The notes under the pieces were generated by a model that saw nothing but the letters and a program-made list of their open reading frames with translations, searched no databases and was not told where the DNA came from. Position numbers and translations under genes: made by a program. This document shows, in pieces, positions 50,662 through 59,737 of a stretch of 64,000 nt of DNA. The DNA comes from Chitinophaga sp. CF418. GTDB taxonomy: Bacteria; Bacteroidota; Bacteroidia; Chitinophagales; Chitinophagaceae. Every line of letters starts with the position of its first letter. Within the stretch, counting starts at the first letter, position 1. The stretch spans positions 248,001-312,000 of the forward strand of contig NZ_FRCN01000010.1 in assembly GCF_900142925.1 (NCBI RefSeq). The letters run 5' to 3'.

Positions 50662-51942
50662 ATGCGTCGTTCTGTTTTTCTCTGGTTGATGCTATTCTTT
50701 GCAGCCTGCAATACTAATAAAAATATGGGAACAAGGCATTATCCTGCTAAAGACTCTTTCCTCGATACCCTTTTAAGTGCTCATGCGGATAAACTGGGAC
50801 CAGTGTTCCGGCAGTCGCAGGACTTTGGTTTACAGATCATTTACACCCGGATAGACAGGGATGCGGCGAACCGGCCTCACTTCACCGATTATTATTACCG
50901 GGTGGATACCGGCCGGTATTTCTACCCGGCATCCACGGTAAAACTGGCAGCAAGCGCCCTGGCCCTGGAGAAACTGAATGACCTGAACATTCCGGGCCTG
51001 GACAGGAATACCCCCATGTTCACTGACAGCCTGAAAGGCATTACTCCTGCAGTACTGTCAGACAGTACTGCTCCCGGTGGACTCCCTTCAGTAGGGCAAT
51101 ATATTAAAAAAATACTATTAGTAAGTGATAATGATGCCTATAACCGGCTTTATGAGTTCATTGGGCAGGAAACCTTTAATAAGAGATTGTGGGAGAATGG
51201 TTTTACTACTATCCAGATAAAACACCGGGTGGGAGTCACGGGAATAGATCCCGAAGAAAACCGGCATACCAACCCCGTCACCTTCCGCCAGGGCGAACGG
51301 GTGATATACAGTCAGCCCGAAGGCTATAGCCGGTTGGTCTTCTCACCCCGGCATGACCTGATGGGAAAAGCTTACTATAATGATAAGGAGGAACTGGTGA
51401 ACAGCCCTATGGATGCCTCCCAGAAGAACAGGATACCCCTGGCTGACCTCCATGGGATATTACGGCAGATAATTTTTCCGGAAGCTGTAACAAAAGCTCA
51501 TCGATTCCGTTTAAGGGATAGCGATTACCAGTTTTTATATCACTGTATGTCTGCTCAACCAGAAGAATCAGGTCATCCCCACTATGATACAGCCGAATTC
51601 CACCATAACTATGTGAAATTCCTGTTATTTGGAGGGGTACAAAGCAACAACATTAATGCGAACATACGTAGTTTCAATAAACCAGGCTGGGCATATGGAT
51701 TTCTGACAGACGTAGCCTATATAGCGGACTTCACACATCATGTAGAATTCATGCTGTCGGCCACTATATATGTAAACAAAGACGGCATTTTAAGCGACAA
51801 ACATTATCAATTCGAAGAAACAGGGAAGCCATTCTTAAAAGCATTGGGCGAAATTATTTACGAGTATGAACTGCAACGCGCGAAACAACATCTTCCGGAC
51901 CTGTCAAAATTCAGGTTCGATTATACCAGACGTCTTGAATAA
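50662..51942 (+). CDS. Class A beta-lactamase-like serine hydrolase lipoprotein
   Basis: A 426-residue lipoprotein (lipobox FAAC, Cys16) with a class A beta-lactamase fold. Motifs: S91-T-V-K94 (SxxK) in YPASTVKLAASALALEKL, S155-D-N157 in LLVSDNDAYNRLYE, and an omega-loop-like DPEENRHTNPV. The third motif, normally K-T/S-G, reads K340-P-G in FNKPGWAYGFLTDVAYI. With these differences and the greater length it may be a peptidase or esterase acting on cell wall rather than a true lactamase. It stands alone. Confidence 0.82.
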   Translation: MRRSVFLWLMLFFAACNTNKNMGTRHYPAKDSFLDTLLSAHADKLGPVFRQSQDFGLQIIYTRIDRDAANRPHFTDYYYRVDTGRYFYPASTVKLAASALALEKLNDLNIPGLDRNTPMFTDSLKGITPAVLSDSTAPGGLPSVGQYIKKILLVSDNDAYNRLYEFIGQETFNKRLWENGFTTIQIKHRVGVTGIDPEENRHTNPVTFRQGERVIYSQPEGYSRLVFSPRHDLMGKAYYNDKEELVNSPMDASQKNRIPLADLHGILRQIIFPEAVTKAHRFRLRDSDYQFLYHCMSAQPEESGHPHYDTAEFHHNYVKFLLFGGVQSNNINANIRSFNKPGWAYGFLTDVAYIADFTHHVEFMLSATIYVNKDGILSDKHYQFEETGKPFLKALGEIIYEYELQRAKQHLPDLSKFRFDYTRRLE

Positions 51943-51985
51943 CCTTTTATAATACCAAATCAAATTCGCACTAAAAGATAGAAAA

Positions 51986-52702
51986 ATGACAACTAAAAAA
52001 ACTCGCGTGTGGGCAATAGCGGCCCTTGTGGCAGTGGTAACAAGCTTCAGCGCATGCTTAAAAAGCGATAACGTAACTCCTCAGCGGGACAGGGCTGCGG
52101 TAGCTATTATCAATGGTATCCTCACCGGTGGAGACCTTGATTTTTATGATAACAGCACCAAAGTGAATAACGGCGCCCTTAACATTGGTTTTACCTATAT
52201 CGGATATCCTATTTATGGTGGTGTTCGTACGTTCGCCTTTAAAAAGTCCGGTCAGACTACTGACTATGTTGCTGTAACTGCGCTGTATGATTCCCTGACA
52301 TACAATACCGTAGTAGCTTATGGCGATTCTACTGCACCGCAGATGAGAAGCATTAAAGACGATTTCACCGGTGCTACCCAAACAGCGGTGAACATTCGTT
52401 TCTTCCATTTAAGTCCTACCACCGGCGCTGTTGACCTGTATATAGACGATGTAAAGGTAGACAGCAACCGCACCTATGTGGGCTCCAGCGGATTCAGGAC
52501 TGCTTTCACACCGCTGAGCAAAGGAGTTTTCACCAACAATATCAAGATAAAAGCAGCAGGTACCAGCACCGTACTGGTAGAAAATTCTTCTCCCAGCGCC
52601 AGCTTCTCTTCCGGCAGTGTATATACTATCTACCTGATCGGTTCCAAGGATTTTACCGACAAGAAAAAATTAGCCGTAAATAACATCCGCAGCCTTTACT
52701 AG
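51986..52702 (+). CDS. DUF4397 lipoprotein
   Basis: A 238-residue lipoprotein (lipobox FSAC, Cys24) with a DUF4397 domain, an extracytoplasmic beta-rich fold of unknown function common in Bacteroidota. Matching segments are VNIRFFHLSPTTGAVDLYID and SSPSASFSSGSVYTIYLIGS. It lies 43 bases after the beta-lactamase-like gene in the same direction and may be cotranscribed; a strong terminator follows. Confidence 0.85.
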   Translation: MTTKKTRVWAIAALVAVVTSFSACLKSDNVTPQRDRAAVAIINGILTGGDLDFYDNSTKVNNGALNIGFTYIGYPIYGGVRTFAFKKSGQTTDYVAVTALYDSLTYNTVVAYGDSTAPQMRSIKDDFTGATQTAVNIRFFHLSPTTGAVDLYIDDVKVDSNRTYVGSSGFRTAFTPLSKGVFTNNIKIKAAGTSTVLVENSSPSASFSSGSVYTIYLIGSKDFTDKKKLAVNNIRSLY

Positions 52703-52731
52703 TCTGTAAAATTGCGTATATACATATTCAG

Positions 52732-52773
52732 GCAGCCGGGATCAATAGTAAAGTTGGTCCCGGCTGCTTTTTT
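52732..52773 (+). terminator. Intrinsic terminator of the DUF4397 gene
   Basis: GCAGCCGGGA pairs perfectly with TCCCGGCTGC and is followed by six T. Confidence 0.9.
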
Positions 52774-52852
52774 GTTACAGTGTATCTCTGTACATCGCGT
52801 TTCTCCATTATAGCTTTCTTTTTTTTCTACTATGACACTTCCAAATTTATTG

Positions 52853-52860
52853 TAGGTTTG
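52853..52860 (+). promoter_or_regulatory. Candidate -7 element for the aminotransferase gene
   Basis: TAGGTTTG matches TAnnTTTG, 33 bases before the ATG at 52894, and supports that start over a GTG at 52780. Confidence 0.5.
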
Positions 52861-52893
52861 TCTCCAGTTAACCCTATAAAACTGTTATTGTTT

Positions 52894-54093
52894 ATGAAGG
52901 AAATGGAACTCGCCGAAAGGCTATCGAGGATATCCGAGCCTCAAACGATTAAGATGGCTAAATTAAGCCGTGAGCTGAAAGCCCAGGGTATAGACATTGT
53001 AGATCTGAGCATAGGAGAGCCTGATTTTGATACACCTGCCCATATCAGGGAGGCTGCCAAGAAAGCCATCGATGAAGGCTTTACACATTATACGCCTGTT
53101 GCCGGTTATCTTGAACTGCGTCAGGCTGTAGTGCATAAACTGCAGCGCGATAACGGACTGCAATATACGCCCGAGCAGATCGTCGTATCAACGGGGGCCA
53201 AGCAGAGTATTGCCAATACAGTATTGAGTGTCATCAATCCCGGTGATGAAGTGATCATCCCTACTCCCTACTGGGTTACCTATTCAGAACTGGTGAAACT
53301 CTGCCAGGGCGAAGTGGTATTTGTTCCCTGCAGCATTGAAAACAACTATAAGATCACCCCGGCCCAGCTGGAAGCCGCCATTACACCGAAAACGAAACTG
53401 TTCATGTTCTCTTCTCCGTGTAATCCAACCGGCTCCGTATACAGCAAAGAGGAACTGAAGGCGCTGGCGGATGTATTTGCAAAACATCCCCAGATCTATA
53501 TCATGGCCGACGAGATCTATGAATATATCAACTATGTTGGTACACATGAAAGCATCGCCCAGTTTGAAGGCATGCAGGAACGTACCATCATCATCAACGG
53601 TCTCAGTAAAGGTTTTGCCATGACCGGATGGCGTCTGGGTTACCTGGCCGCTCCGAAGTCGCTGGCTAAAGCTGCGGACAATATCCAGAGCCAGTTTACC
53701 TCTGCTACCTGTTCCATCACACAGCGTGCAGCTATTACCGCCCTCACCGGCGATCTGACCACTGCACATGCCATGGTGGACGAGTTCAGGAAAAGACGTG
53801 CTTTCGTCTTCGAACAGCTCAGCAGCATTCCCGGTTTACAGCTCATCCAGCCGGATGGCGCGTTCTATATGTTCCCGGATGTCAGCGCTTTCTTTGGTAA
53901 ATCATTTGAAGGCGAGGTTATCAAAAATGCAGACGATATCTGCATGTACCTGCTGCACAAGGTAAACGTATCTACCGTAACCGGCGCTGCGTTCGAACAG
54001 CCAAACTGTATCCGCCTCTCCTATGCCACTTCCATGGCGAAACTGGAGGAAGGTATGAAACGCCTGAAAGCAGGATTTGCACAACTAAGCTGA
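52894..54093 (+). CDS. aspC: PLP-dependent aminotransferase, aspartate type
   Basis: A 399-residue fold type I aminotransferase of subfamily I-gamma, taken as aspartate aminotransferase. It has the DLSIGEPDFDTPAHIREAAK opening, the FSSPCNPTGSVYS segment with the PLP-contacting Asn, IMADEIYEYI, and the Schiff-base Lys in INGLSKGFAMTGWRLGYLA near residue 238. Whether it uses aspartate, alanine or prephenate cannot be told. The ATG at 52894 is chosen; the longer reading from a GTG at 52780 would place the TAGGTTTG element inside the gene. A terminator follows at 54117. Confidence 0.9.
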   Translation: MKEMELAERLSRISEPQTIKMAKLSRELKAQGIDIVDLSIGEPDFDTPAHIREAAKKAIDEGFTHYTPVAGYLELRQAVVHKLQRDNGLQYTPEQIVVSTGAKQSIANTVLSVINPGDEVIIPTPYWVTYSELVKLCQGEVVFVPCSIENNYKITPAQLEAAITPKTKLFMFSSPCNPTGSVYSKEELKALADVFAKHPQIYIMADEIYEYINYVGTHESIAQFEGMQERTIIINGLSKGFAMTGWRLGYLAAPKSLAKAADNIQSQFTSATCSITQRAAITALTGDLTTAHAMVDEFRKRRAFVFEQLSSIPGLQLIQPDGAFYMFPDVSAFFGKSFEGEVIKNADDICMYLLHKVNVSTVTGAAFEQPNCIRLSYATSMAKLEEGMKRLKAGFAQLS

Positions 54094-54116
54094 TAAGTTA
54101 AATCATCATTAATATT

Positions 54117-54147
54117 AGCTCCGGTATCGTCAAATACCGGAGCTTTC
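54117..54147 (+). terminator. Intrinsic terminator of aspC
   Basis: An 11-bp perfect stem (AGCTCCGGTAT with ATACCGGAGCT) is followed by TTCTATTTT. Confidence 0.85.
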
Positions 54148-54183
54148 TATTTTACAGCACCCTTGCATATTAATTCGTTTCCA

Positions 54184-54191
54184 TATATTTG
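54184..54191 (+). promoter_or_regulatory. Candidate promoter for the small membrane protein gene
   Basis: TATATTTG matches TAnnTTTG, with TTG at 54163-54165, 18 bases upstream; the ATG is at 54213. Confidence 0.5.
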
Positions 54192-54212
54192 CACCTGTAA
54201 TATCCAATCTGA

Positions 54213-54743
54213 ATGAACATTTCAAATAGCACGTTACTGTTTATCGTACTGGGCGCCGGCGTACTGGCTATCCTTTATATGACCTTAAAAGACATGATCC
54301 GCAAACCGGAAGCAACTCCGGCGCCAGCGGAAAACGCATCAAAGCCGGCTACAGATAAAGCTATCCTGCCATTGCAGTTACAGGCCTATGAGCGCCTGGT
54401 ATTGCTGGTGGAACGCATTAACCTGCAGAACCTGATCGGACGCATATTCCAACCGGGATTAACAGCGGTTGACATGCAGGTGGGATTGATACAGACCATC
54501 AAAGCTGAATATGAACACAACATCGCTCAGCAGATATATGTGTCTCCTATGGCCTGGGAAGCGGTAAAAACACTGAAAGAGCAAACTATTACCATCATCA
54601 ACCAGGTAGCCAGCCAGCTTCCTCCTGATGCTACGGCAATGGACCTGAACAAACAAATACTGGAAATATTCCTGCAGGCGGAAACTTCTCCTTCCGAACT
54701 GACGTCACAGATATTAAATGCAGAAGCTAAACGGTTATTTTAA
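54213..54743 (+). CDS. Small membrane-anchored protein, unknown (DUF7935-like?)
   Basis: A 176-residue protein with one N-terminal transmembrane helix (about 7-25), a Pro/Ala-rich linker (about 33-50) and a helical cytoplasmic or periplasmic domain of about 120 residues (LPLQLQAYERLVLLVERINL, then MAWEAVKTLKEQTITIINQV). It looks like a conserved Bacteroidota protein annotated as DUF7935, but this match is uncertain. No catalytic motif is seen. It ends 19 bases from the convergent M23 gene. Confidence 0.7.
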   Translation: MNISNSTLLFIVLGAGVLAILYMTLKDMIRKPEATPAPAENASKPATDKAILPLQLQAYERLVLLVERINLQNLIGRIFQPGLTAVDMQVGLIQTIKAEYEHNIAQQIYVSPMAWEAVKTLKEQTITIINQVASQLPPDATAMDLNKQILEIFLQAETSPSELTSQILNAEAKRLF

Positions 54744-54762
54744 CCGCTTAGCTTCTATCCAA

Positions 54763-55689
54763 TTACTTCTTCACCATCTCTACCCGCTGCGGTCTTATCA
54801 CTTCATACAACAGATATCCTCTTCCGTTAAAATGAATATAACGGGGCGGCGACAGGAACCAGGGTATGCCCGGTACTTTGACATGTGCCTGTATATGTAA
54901 ATGCGGTTCTGAGCTGAATCCTGAATTACCCACACATCCCAGGGGATCTCCCTGTTTTACCACATCTCCTTCTTTCACGATCACACTTCCATGTTTCAGA
55001 TGGGCCAGGAACACATAACTGTTCGCTGTTTCTATCAGTACCTGGTTGGTATTGTGTGGTCCCCTGATCATATCCGGCGGAATATTGTCCGGATCTTCGC
55101 CAATGGCCCTGGCAATACGACCATCACAGGGACTATACAGTGTATCACCGAATATTTCATAATCCTCCAGGCGGCGGCTGAATATAGCATTTGCCCGGGC
55201 GCCATTGGGTTTTAACTTCACGATATCCATAGCATATATTGCTCCACGCAGACTGTAGTGAAACAGGTTTGTTGGCAGGCCCTTTCCTCCCTGCAACACA
55301 AAATACCGGCCTGTCTTCAGCGGGAAAGCCAGGTCGATAGGCCTCGCCTTTCCTGTAGTACCTGTAAAATAAAGGGTACTGAGCGTTAGGAACAATACTG
55401 AAAAGAACAGGTTGCCGACAAAACGCCATACACGCGGCACCGGCGCATCTTTCTTTTTGCGGAAGAAGCCGAGGAACAGGGTTAGCAGCAGACAGATGCC
55501 AAATCCCCATTTGGCATCGACACTAAGGTAGATCCAGGTACCATAGAGATAAATAAACAGGCCGAGGGAGAGCCCCAGGATAAACAGGGACCAGCTATGC
55601 CGGAATATCCTGCCGGATGCAATAAAGACCAGGAAAATGCTTAGCAGAGCCAGGGCGAATGTGAGTAGTAACAAAGCGTAAATAAACAT
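54763..55689 (-). CDS. M23 family metallopeptidase, membrane-anchored
   Basis: A 308-residue protein with about four N-terminal transmembrane helices (roughly 4-26, 34-54, 60-80, 88-108) and a C-terminal LytM-like M23 domain (about 140-300). The zinc site is visible as FHYSLRGAIYAMDIV, giving His and Asp ligands, and EPHLHIQAHV with the HxH. M23 enzymes cut peptidoglycan cross-bridges or act as envelope regulators. It is convergent with the small membrane protein gene and divergent from the mutase gene. Confidence 0.88.
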   Translation of the reverse strand: MFIYALLLLTFALALLSIFLVFIASGRIFRHSWSLFILGLSLGLFIYLYGTWIYLSVDAKWGFGICLLLTLFLGFFRKKKDAPVPRVWRFVGNLFFSVLFLTLSTLYFTGTTGKARPIDLAFPLKTGRYFVLQGGKGLPTNLFHYSLRGAIYAMDIVKLKPNGARANAIFSRRLEDYEIFGDTLYSPCDGRIARAIGEDPDNIPPDMIRGPHNTNQVLIETANSYVFLAHLKHGSVIVKEGDVVKQGDPLGCVGNSGFSSEPHLHIQAHVKVPGIPWFLSPPRYIHFNGRGYLLYEVIRPQRVEMVKK

Positions 55690-55800
55690 GGCTTATCAGA
55701 AAAAACTTTTTGCAAATTATCAAATTTGTGCTCCACCGCAATAACGTAATAATTATGTAACATTGCTCTTACTACGACATTATTCCACGAAATTCAGATT

Positions 55801-57354
55801 ATGAAAGATAGTATCAAAACAGATGCCGGTATCACAATCGCACCAGTATATACCACACCAGTGCCAATGCAGGAGTTGCCGGGCGAGTTTCCTTTTACAA
55901 GGGGCGTACACGCTTCCATGTACCGGGATAAGCTGTGGACAATGCGGCAGTATGCGGGCTTCAGCACGGCAGAAGCGTCCAACGAACGTTATCACTACCT
56001 ACTGCAACAAGGAGTAATGGGCCTCAGCGTGGCGTTTGACCTGCCCACCCAGATCGGGTATGATTCCGATCATGCTATGTCGGAGGGCGAGGTCGGGAAA
56101 GTCGGCGTAGCCATTGACTCCCTCGAGGATATGGAACGCCTGTTCAAAGGCATCCAACTGGAGGAGATCTCCACTTCCATGACTATCAATGCTACCGGGT
56201 TTATCTTACTTGCGCTGTATATTGCCCTGGCGAAGAAGCAGGGCGCTGATCTGAAGAAGATCTCCGGTACTATTCAGAATGATATTCTCAAGGAGTATGC
56301 TGCCCGTGGTACCTTCATCTACCCTCCCAAGCCCTCAATGCGGCTGATTACCGACATCTTTGACTATTGTAGTCACTCGGTACCGAAATGGAATACCATC
56401 TCCATATCAGGATATCATATCCGCGAAGCGGGGGCTAACGCTGTGCAGGAGCTGGCGTTTACGCTTGCTAACGGTAAGGCGTACTTAAAAGCAGCGCTGG
56501 ACAAGGGGCTGGATATAAATGTCTTCGCCCGCCGTCTTTCCTTCTTCTTTAATGCGCATAATCATCTCTTTGAGGAAGTAGCCAAATTCCGCGCGGCACG
56601 CCGTATGTGGGCGCATATTACCAAAGAGATGGGGGCTACGGATCCTAAGGCGCAGATGATGCGTTTCCATACACAGACGGGGGGCAGTACGTTGACTGCC
56701 CAGCAGCCGCATAATAACATCGTGCGGGTAACTGTGCAGACACTGGCTGCGACGCTGGGTGGTACACAGTCGCTGCATACCAATGGTTATGACGAAGCGC
56801 TGTCACTACCTACTGAGGCAGCGGCGCGCATTGCATTACGTACGCAGCAGATCGTGGGGTATGAAAGCGGTATTGCCGATACGGTGGATCCGCTGGCGGG
56901 ATCTTATTATGTGGAGGCGCTGACAAATGAAGTGGAGTCCCGTGCGTGGGAGCTGATCGGGAAGATAGATGTGATGGGAGGCGCTGTCAGTGCAATTGAA
57001 CAAGGGTTTATGCAGGATGAGATAGCGAGGAGTGCTTATCGTTATCAGCAGGAGATTGAGAATGGGGAGAAGATCATTGTGGGGGTGAATAAATTTGCTG
57101 TACGGGAAGATGTGGCGACGGAGGTGTTCCGGATTGATGATAGTATCAGACAGGTGCAGACAGAACGGCTGCAGGCGCTACGGGCTAAGCGGGATAATGC
57201 GGCTGTGACGGCGTTGCTGGCGCGTCTCGAATCAGCAGCGCAGACTACGGAGAACCTTATGCCGATTGTGGTGGAGGCCGTGGAGAGTTATTGTACGCTG
57301 GGGGAGATTGCGGATACGTTGCGGAAGGTGTGGGGGGAGTATAAGGGCGTTTAA
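55801..57354 (+). CDS. Acyl-CoA mutase large subunit, B12-dependent
   Basis: A 517-residue catalytic subunit of the methylmalonyl-CoA mutase family, a cobalamin enzyme interconverting branched- and straight-chain acyl-CoAs. It matches the TIM-barrel of MCM throughout: ASMYRDKLWTMRQYAGF, LSVAFDLPTQIGYDSDHA, GTIQNDILKEYAARGTF, SISGYHIREAGANAVQ with the catalytic His, and LHTNGYDEAL. The Arg in AARGTFIY, which in MCM contacts the free carboxylate of methylmalonyl-CoA, is present. The C-terminal cobalamin domain with DxHxxG is absent, so a separate small subunit must supply it; none is in this window. Codons in the second half favour G-ending triplets. Confidence 0.88.
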   Translation: MKDSIKTDAGITIAPVYTTPVPMQELPGEFPFTRGVHASMYRDKLWTMRQYAGFSTAEASNERYHYLLQQGVMGLSVAFDLPTQIGYDSDHAMSEGEVGKVGVAIDSLEDMERLFKGIQLEEISTSMTINATGFILLALYIALAKKQGADLKKISGTIQNDILKEYAARGTFIYPPKPSMRLITDIFDYCSHSVPKWNTISISGYHIREAGANAVQELAFTLANGKAYLKAALDKGLDINVFARRLSFFFNAHNHLFEEVAKFRAARRMWAHITKEMGATDPKAQMMRFHTQTGGSTLTAQQPHNNIVRVTVQTLAATLGGTQSLHTNGYDEALSLPTEAAARIALRTQQIVGYESGIADTVDPLAGSYYVEALTNEVESRAWELIGKIDVMGGAVSAIEQGFMQDEIARSAYRYQQEIENGEKIIVGVNKFAVREDVATEVFRIDDSIRQVQTERLQALRAKRDNAAVTALLARLESAAQTTENLMPIVVEAVESYCTLGEIADTLRKVWGEYKGV

Positions 57355-57503
57355 TTTTGTTTTTTTACCACGGTAGCTCGGTTCCAGGTAGGACCACCTG
57401 AAACCACTGCTACCTCCGGACGGACGATTGGTGGCAGGCTTCAGAATGGAGCCAATTCTTATTTCATTGTCTGTATTTCGTAATTGTATTGTATTTTTAG
57501 GCC

Positions 57504-58400
57504 ATGTCTTCTATTTATTATAACGCGTGCCCGATATGTGGGGCTGGCAATATACACAAGGTACTGACTGCCAAAGATTATACTGTGTCGGGCGAATCAT
57601 TTGATATCTATCATTGCGGGCATTGCAGCGGAAGGTTTACCCAGCATGTTCCGGGCCTCGCGGAAATAGGTCGTTACTATCAATCACAGGATTATATCTC
57701 TCATTCTGAGACCCGTAAAGGATTGATCAACCGCTTATATCATAGCGTGAGAAAGATCACCATGCGCTCCAAACAGAATTGGGTGAAAGCAGCGACAGGA
57801 CTGAAACAAGGTACGCTGCTGGATATAGGCTGCGGCACCGGCGCCTTCCTTCACTATATGAAACAAATTGGCTGGCAGGTCACTGGCCTGGAACCTGACG
57901 ACATCGCCAGGAATAATGCCAAAACACTTTATAATATCGAACCACTGCCATCCTCTGAACTGTTCTCTCTGCCGGCACAACAGTTCGATGCAATCACGAT
58001 GTGGCACGTTCTTGAACATGTTCATTCCCTGCACGACTACTTAAAACAGATCCGTACTTTGCTGAAGCCGGAAGGCTCTCTTATTATCGCAGTACCGAAT
58101 TATACAGGGTCTGATGCGGAACATTATGAGTCCTTCTGGGCCGCTTATGATGTACCACGCCACCTCTACCACTTCTCCCCTTCCTCCATGGAAGTCCTGC
58201 TGAAACAACATAAGATCCGAATCGTACGCAAACATCCCATGGTGTTTGACGGATTCTACGTGAGCCTGCTCAGTGAGAAATATAAAACCGGTGGTAATGG
58301 TTTGTTTAAGGGCTTCTGGAATGGGTTTATTTCTTACAGAAAGGGACTGAAAAATGTAGACAGGTGCAGCTCCGTTGTGTATGAATGTAAAGCGGAATAG
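57504..58400 (+). CDS. Class I SAM methyltransferase with N-terminal zinc ribbon
   Basis: A 298-residue methyltransferase. A possible zinc ribbon at the N terminus has C9-P-I-C12 and C38-G-H-C41. The Rossmann domain carries the SAM motif LLDIGCGTGAF with D107-G113, and downstream motifs AITMWHVLEHVHSLHDYL and SLIIAVPNYTGSDAEHYESF. The set resembles methyltransferases that modify sugars, quinones or secondary metabolites; the substrate is unknown. It stands alone, ending before the 46-bp tandem repeat. Confidence 0.85.
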   Translation: MSSIYYNACPICGAGNIHKVLTAKDYTVSGESFDIYHCGHCSGRFTQHVPGLAEIGRYYQSQDYISHSETRKGLINRLYHSVRKITMRSKQNWVKAATGLKQGTLLDIGCGTGAFLHYMKQIGWQVTGLEPDDIARNNAKTLYNIEPLPSSELFSLPAQQFDAITMWHVLEHVHSLHDYLKQIRTLLKPEGSLIIAVPNYTGSDAEHYESFWAAYDVPRHLYHFSPSSMEVLLKQHKIRIVRKHPMVFDGFYVSLLSEKYKTGGNGLFKGFWNGFISYRKGLKNVDRCSSVVYECKAE

Positions 58401-58413
58401 AAGCTAAAATTGA

Positions 58414-58577
58414 TGATCTATTCAGTGTTTATAATTAGAAATCAGATAGGGATTAGATAGTGATCTATTCAGTATTTACAATTGGTGATTAGTTGTGATT
58501 AGGTAGTAATCAATTTAGTGTTACAATTAGTAATTAGTTGTGATTAGGTAGTGATCGATTAACAAACAGTAATTAAG
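58414..58577. repeat. 45-47-bp tandem repeat, about 3.5 copies
   Basis: Units begin at 58414, 58461, 58507 and 58552. Each starts T[G/A]ATC[T/A/G]ATT and carries AGT.TT.A.AATT, then TGATTAGGTAG or a close variant; the last is partial. Spacing is 47, 46 and 45. Confidence 0.8.
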
Positions 58578-58590
58578 ATCTTCTATAATA

Positions 58591-58635
58591 AAAGCCAGAG
58601 ACCGATAGCGGAAAGCTAAGTCTCTGGCTTTTTTT
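58591..58635. terminator. Bidirectional intrinsic terminator
   Basis: AAAGCCAGAGA pairs perfectly with TCTCTGGCTTT around a 19-base loop, with T-runs on the plus strand. It can close the methyltransferase gene and the leftward M57 gene. Confidence 0.8.
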
Positions 58636-58733
58636 GACGATAGTGATCACGTCAACAGCATCTGATGACCCGATGGCATGCTGCTATGGCTATCGTCGTT
58701 GCTCATGCATCAGCTAATAAGGGATCTTATGAG

Positions 58734-59549
58734 TTAATACAAATAGTTAAGTGCGATAAGATCGTTTGCATTGAATGTACGGTCGCCGCCATTGGAGCAG
58801 GCCAGCATCCAGGAGTTGGCATCAAAGCCTGTTGGTGTTCCCGGAATGTGGATAGCGCCATAACCGGCATCACCTTCGTTCACATTCTGATTGCAGCTTA
58901 CACGCGTGTCGTAGTCTGTATGACGGAAGCCGATACAGTGACCGATCTCGTGTTGAATCACAGAACCTACATACAGTACATTCGGATTTGCTCCGTATGC
59001 CAGTCTGTGTGTATTCATCAGGATTGAATTATACGGATTGCCTGCAGCTGTAGGAAAACCGGAAGATCCCAATGTGATAAAACCACCACTTGGGCCCTGA
59101 GAAAAGCCCTGGATAGTGATATCAGCGGTGCCACTGGTAATGCGGGTGAAAGTGATACTCAGACCAGCCCTGTTATAACGCGCAATAGCTGTGTCAGTAC
59201 CTGCTACATAAGCAGTACCAAGGCCGCTTACCAGCACCGTAATGTTACGGGCACCGGATACAGACACCAGATTGGTGGTGCGATACTGTTCGCTTTCAGC
59301 GACCCTTAAAATGGGGCTGTTGACCTTTGTATTCAGATTCTCTTCTGTCAACACGATATCATTTTCCACGAGATAACCTCCTGCTACTTTTCTGACATTG
59401 TCAGTACCGAATCCCAGCGCATAGATCTTGGCCTTTGTTTCATCGGAGATCTCTGATGCAGTCGTCGATTTTACTGCATCTTTTTTACAGGAAACCATCA
59501 GTGTGCCTGCCAGCAAGCAGATGAAGGCGCCTAATAGGTGCTTACGCAT
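58734..59549 (-). CDS. M57 (HEIGH) metalloprotease lipoprotein, copy 1
   Basis: A 271-residue lipoprotein (lipobox MVSC, Cys21) of the dual-action HEIGH peptidase M57 family. The zinc motif is HEIGHCIGFRH with His200, Glu201, His204 and His210. Around it lie the typical NPYNSILMNTHRLAYGANPN and VLYVGSVIQHEIGH segments. A region at about 90-130 (DIVLTEENLNTKVNSPILRV) may act as propeptide. Substrates are unknown. It is a tandem paralogue of the gene ending at 59738, 188 bases upstream. Confidence 0.88.
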   Translation of the reverse strand: MRKHLLGAFICLLAGTLMVSCKKDAVKSTTASEISDETKAKIYALGFGTDNVRKVAGGYLVENDIVLTEENLNTKVNSPILRVAESEQYRTTNLVSVSGARNITVLVSGLGTAYVAGTDTAIARYNRAGLSITFTRITSGTADITIQGFSQGPSGGFITLGSSGFPTAAGNPYNSILMNTHRLAYGANPNVLYVGSVIQHEIGHCIGFRHTDYDTRVSCNQNVNEGDAGYGAIHIPGTPTGFDANSWMLACSNGGDRTFNANDLIALNYLY

Positions 59550-59737
59550 ATCGTTTAAATGTTTTGATATTTTTTACAGATTGTGCTCATGCATCAGGAA
59601 ATACAAAGCATGCGATTCGTTTGCATGATATTACTTTCAGCCAGGTGATATCCATCTCAGCTCTCCCGGGAATGATATCAATTTGCTTAGCGTATATCAA
59701 TGTTCCCGGTATTAATGCCAGTCTCCTGATAGCGGAA

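Larger units (their letters stand above)
58401..58733. other. Repeat-bearing intergenic region
   Basis: Between convergent genes lie about 3.5 tandem copies of a 46-bp repeat (58414-58577) and a bidirectional terminator (58591-58635). No coding sequence is supported. Confidence 0.6.

Noticed and set aside
52780..52893. N-terminal extension of the aminotransferase
   Set aside because: It starts at GTG, is hydrophobic and Phe-rich unlike the family, and contains the TAGGTTTG promoter element.
58414..58577. CRISPR array
   Set aside because: The units are contiguous without unique spacers, and no cas genes are present.
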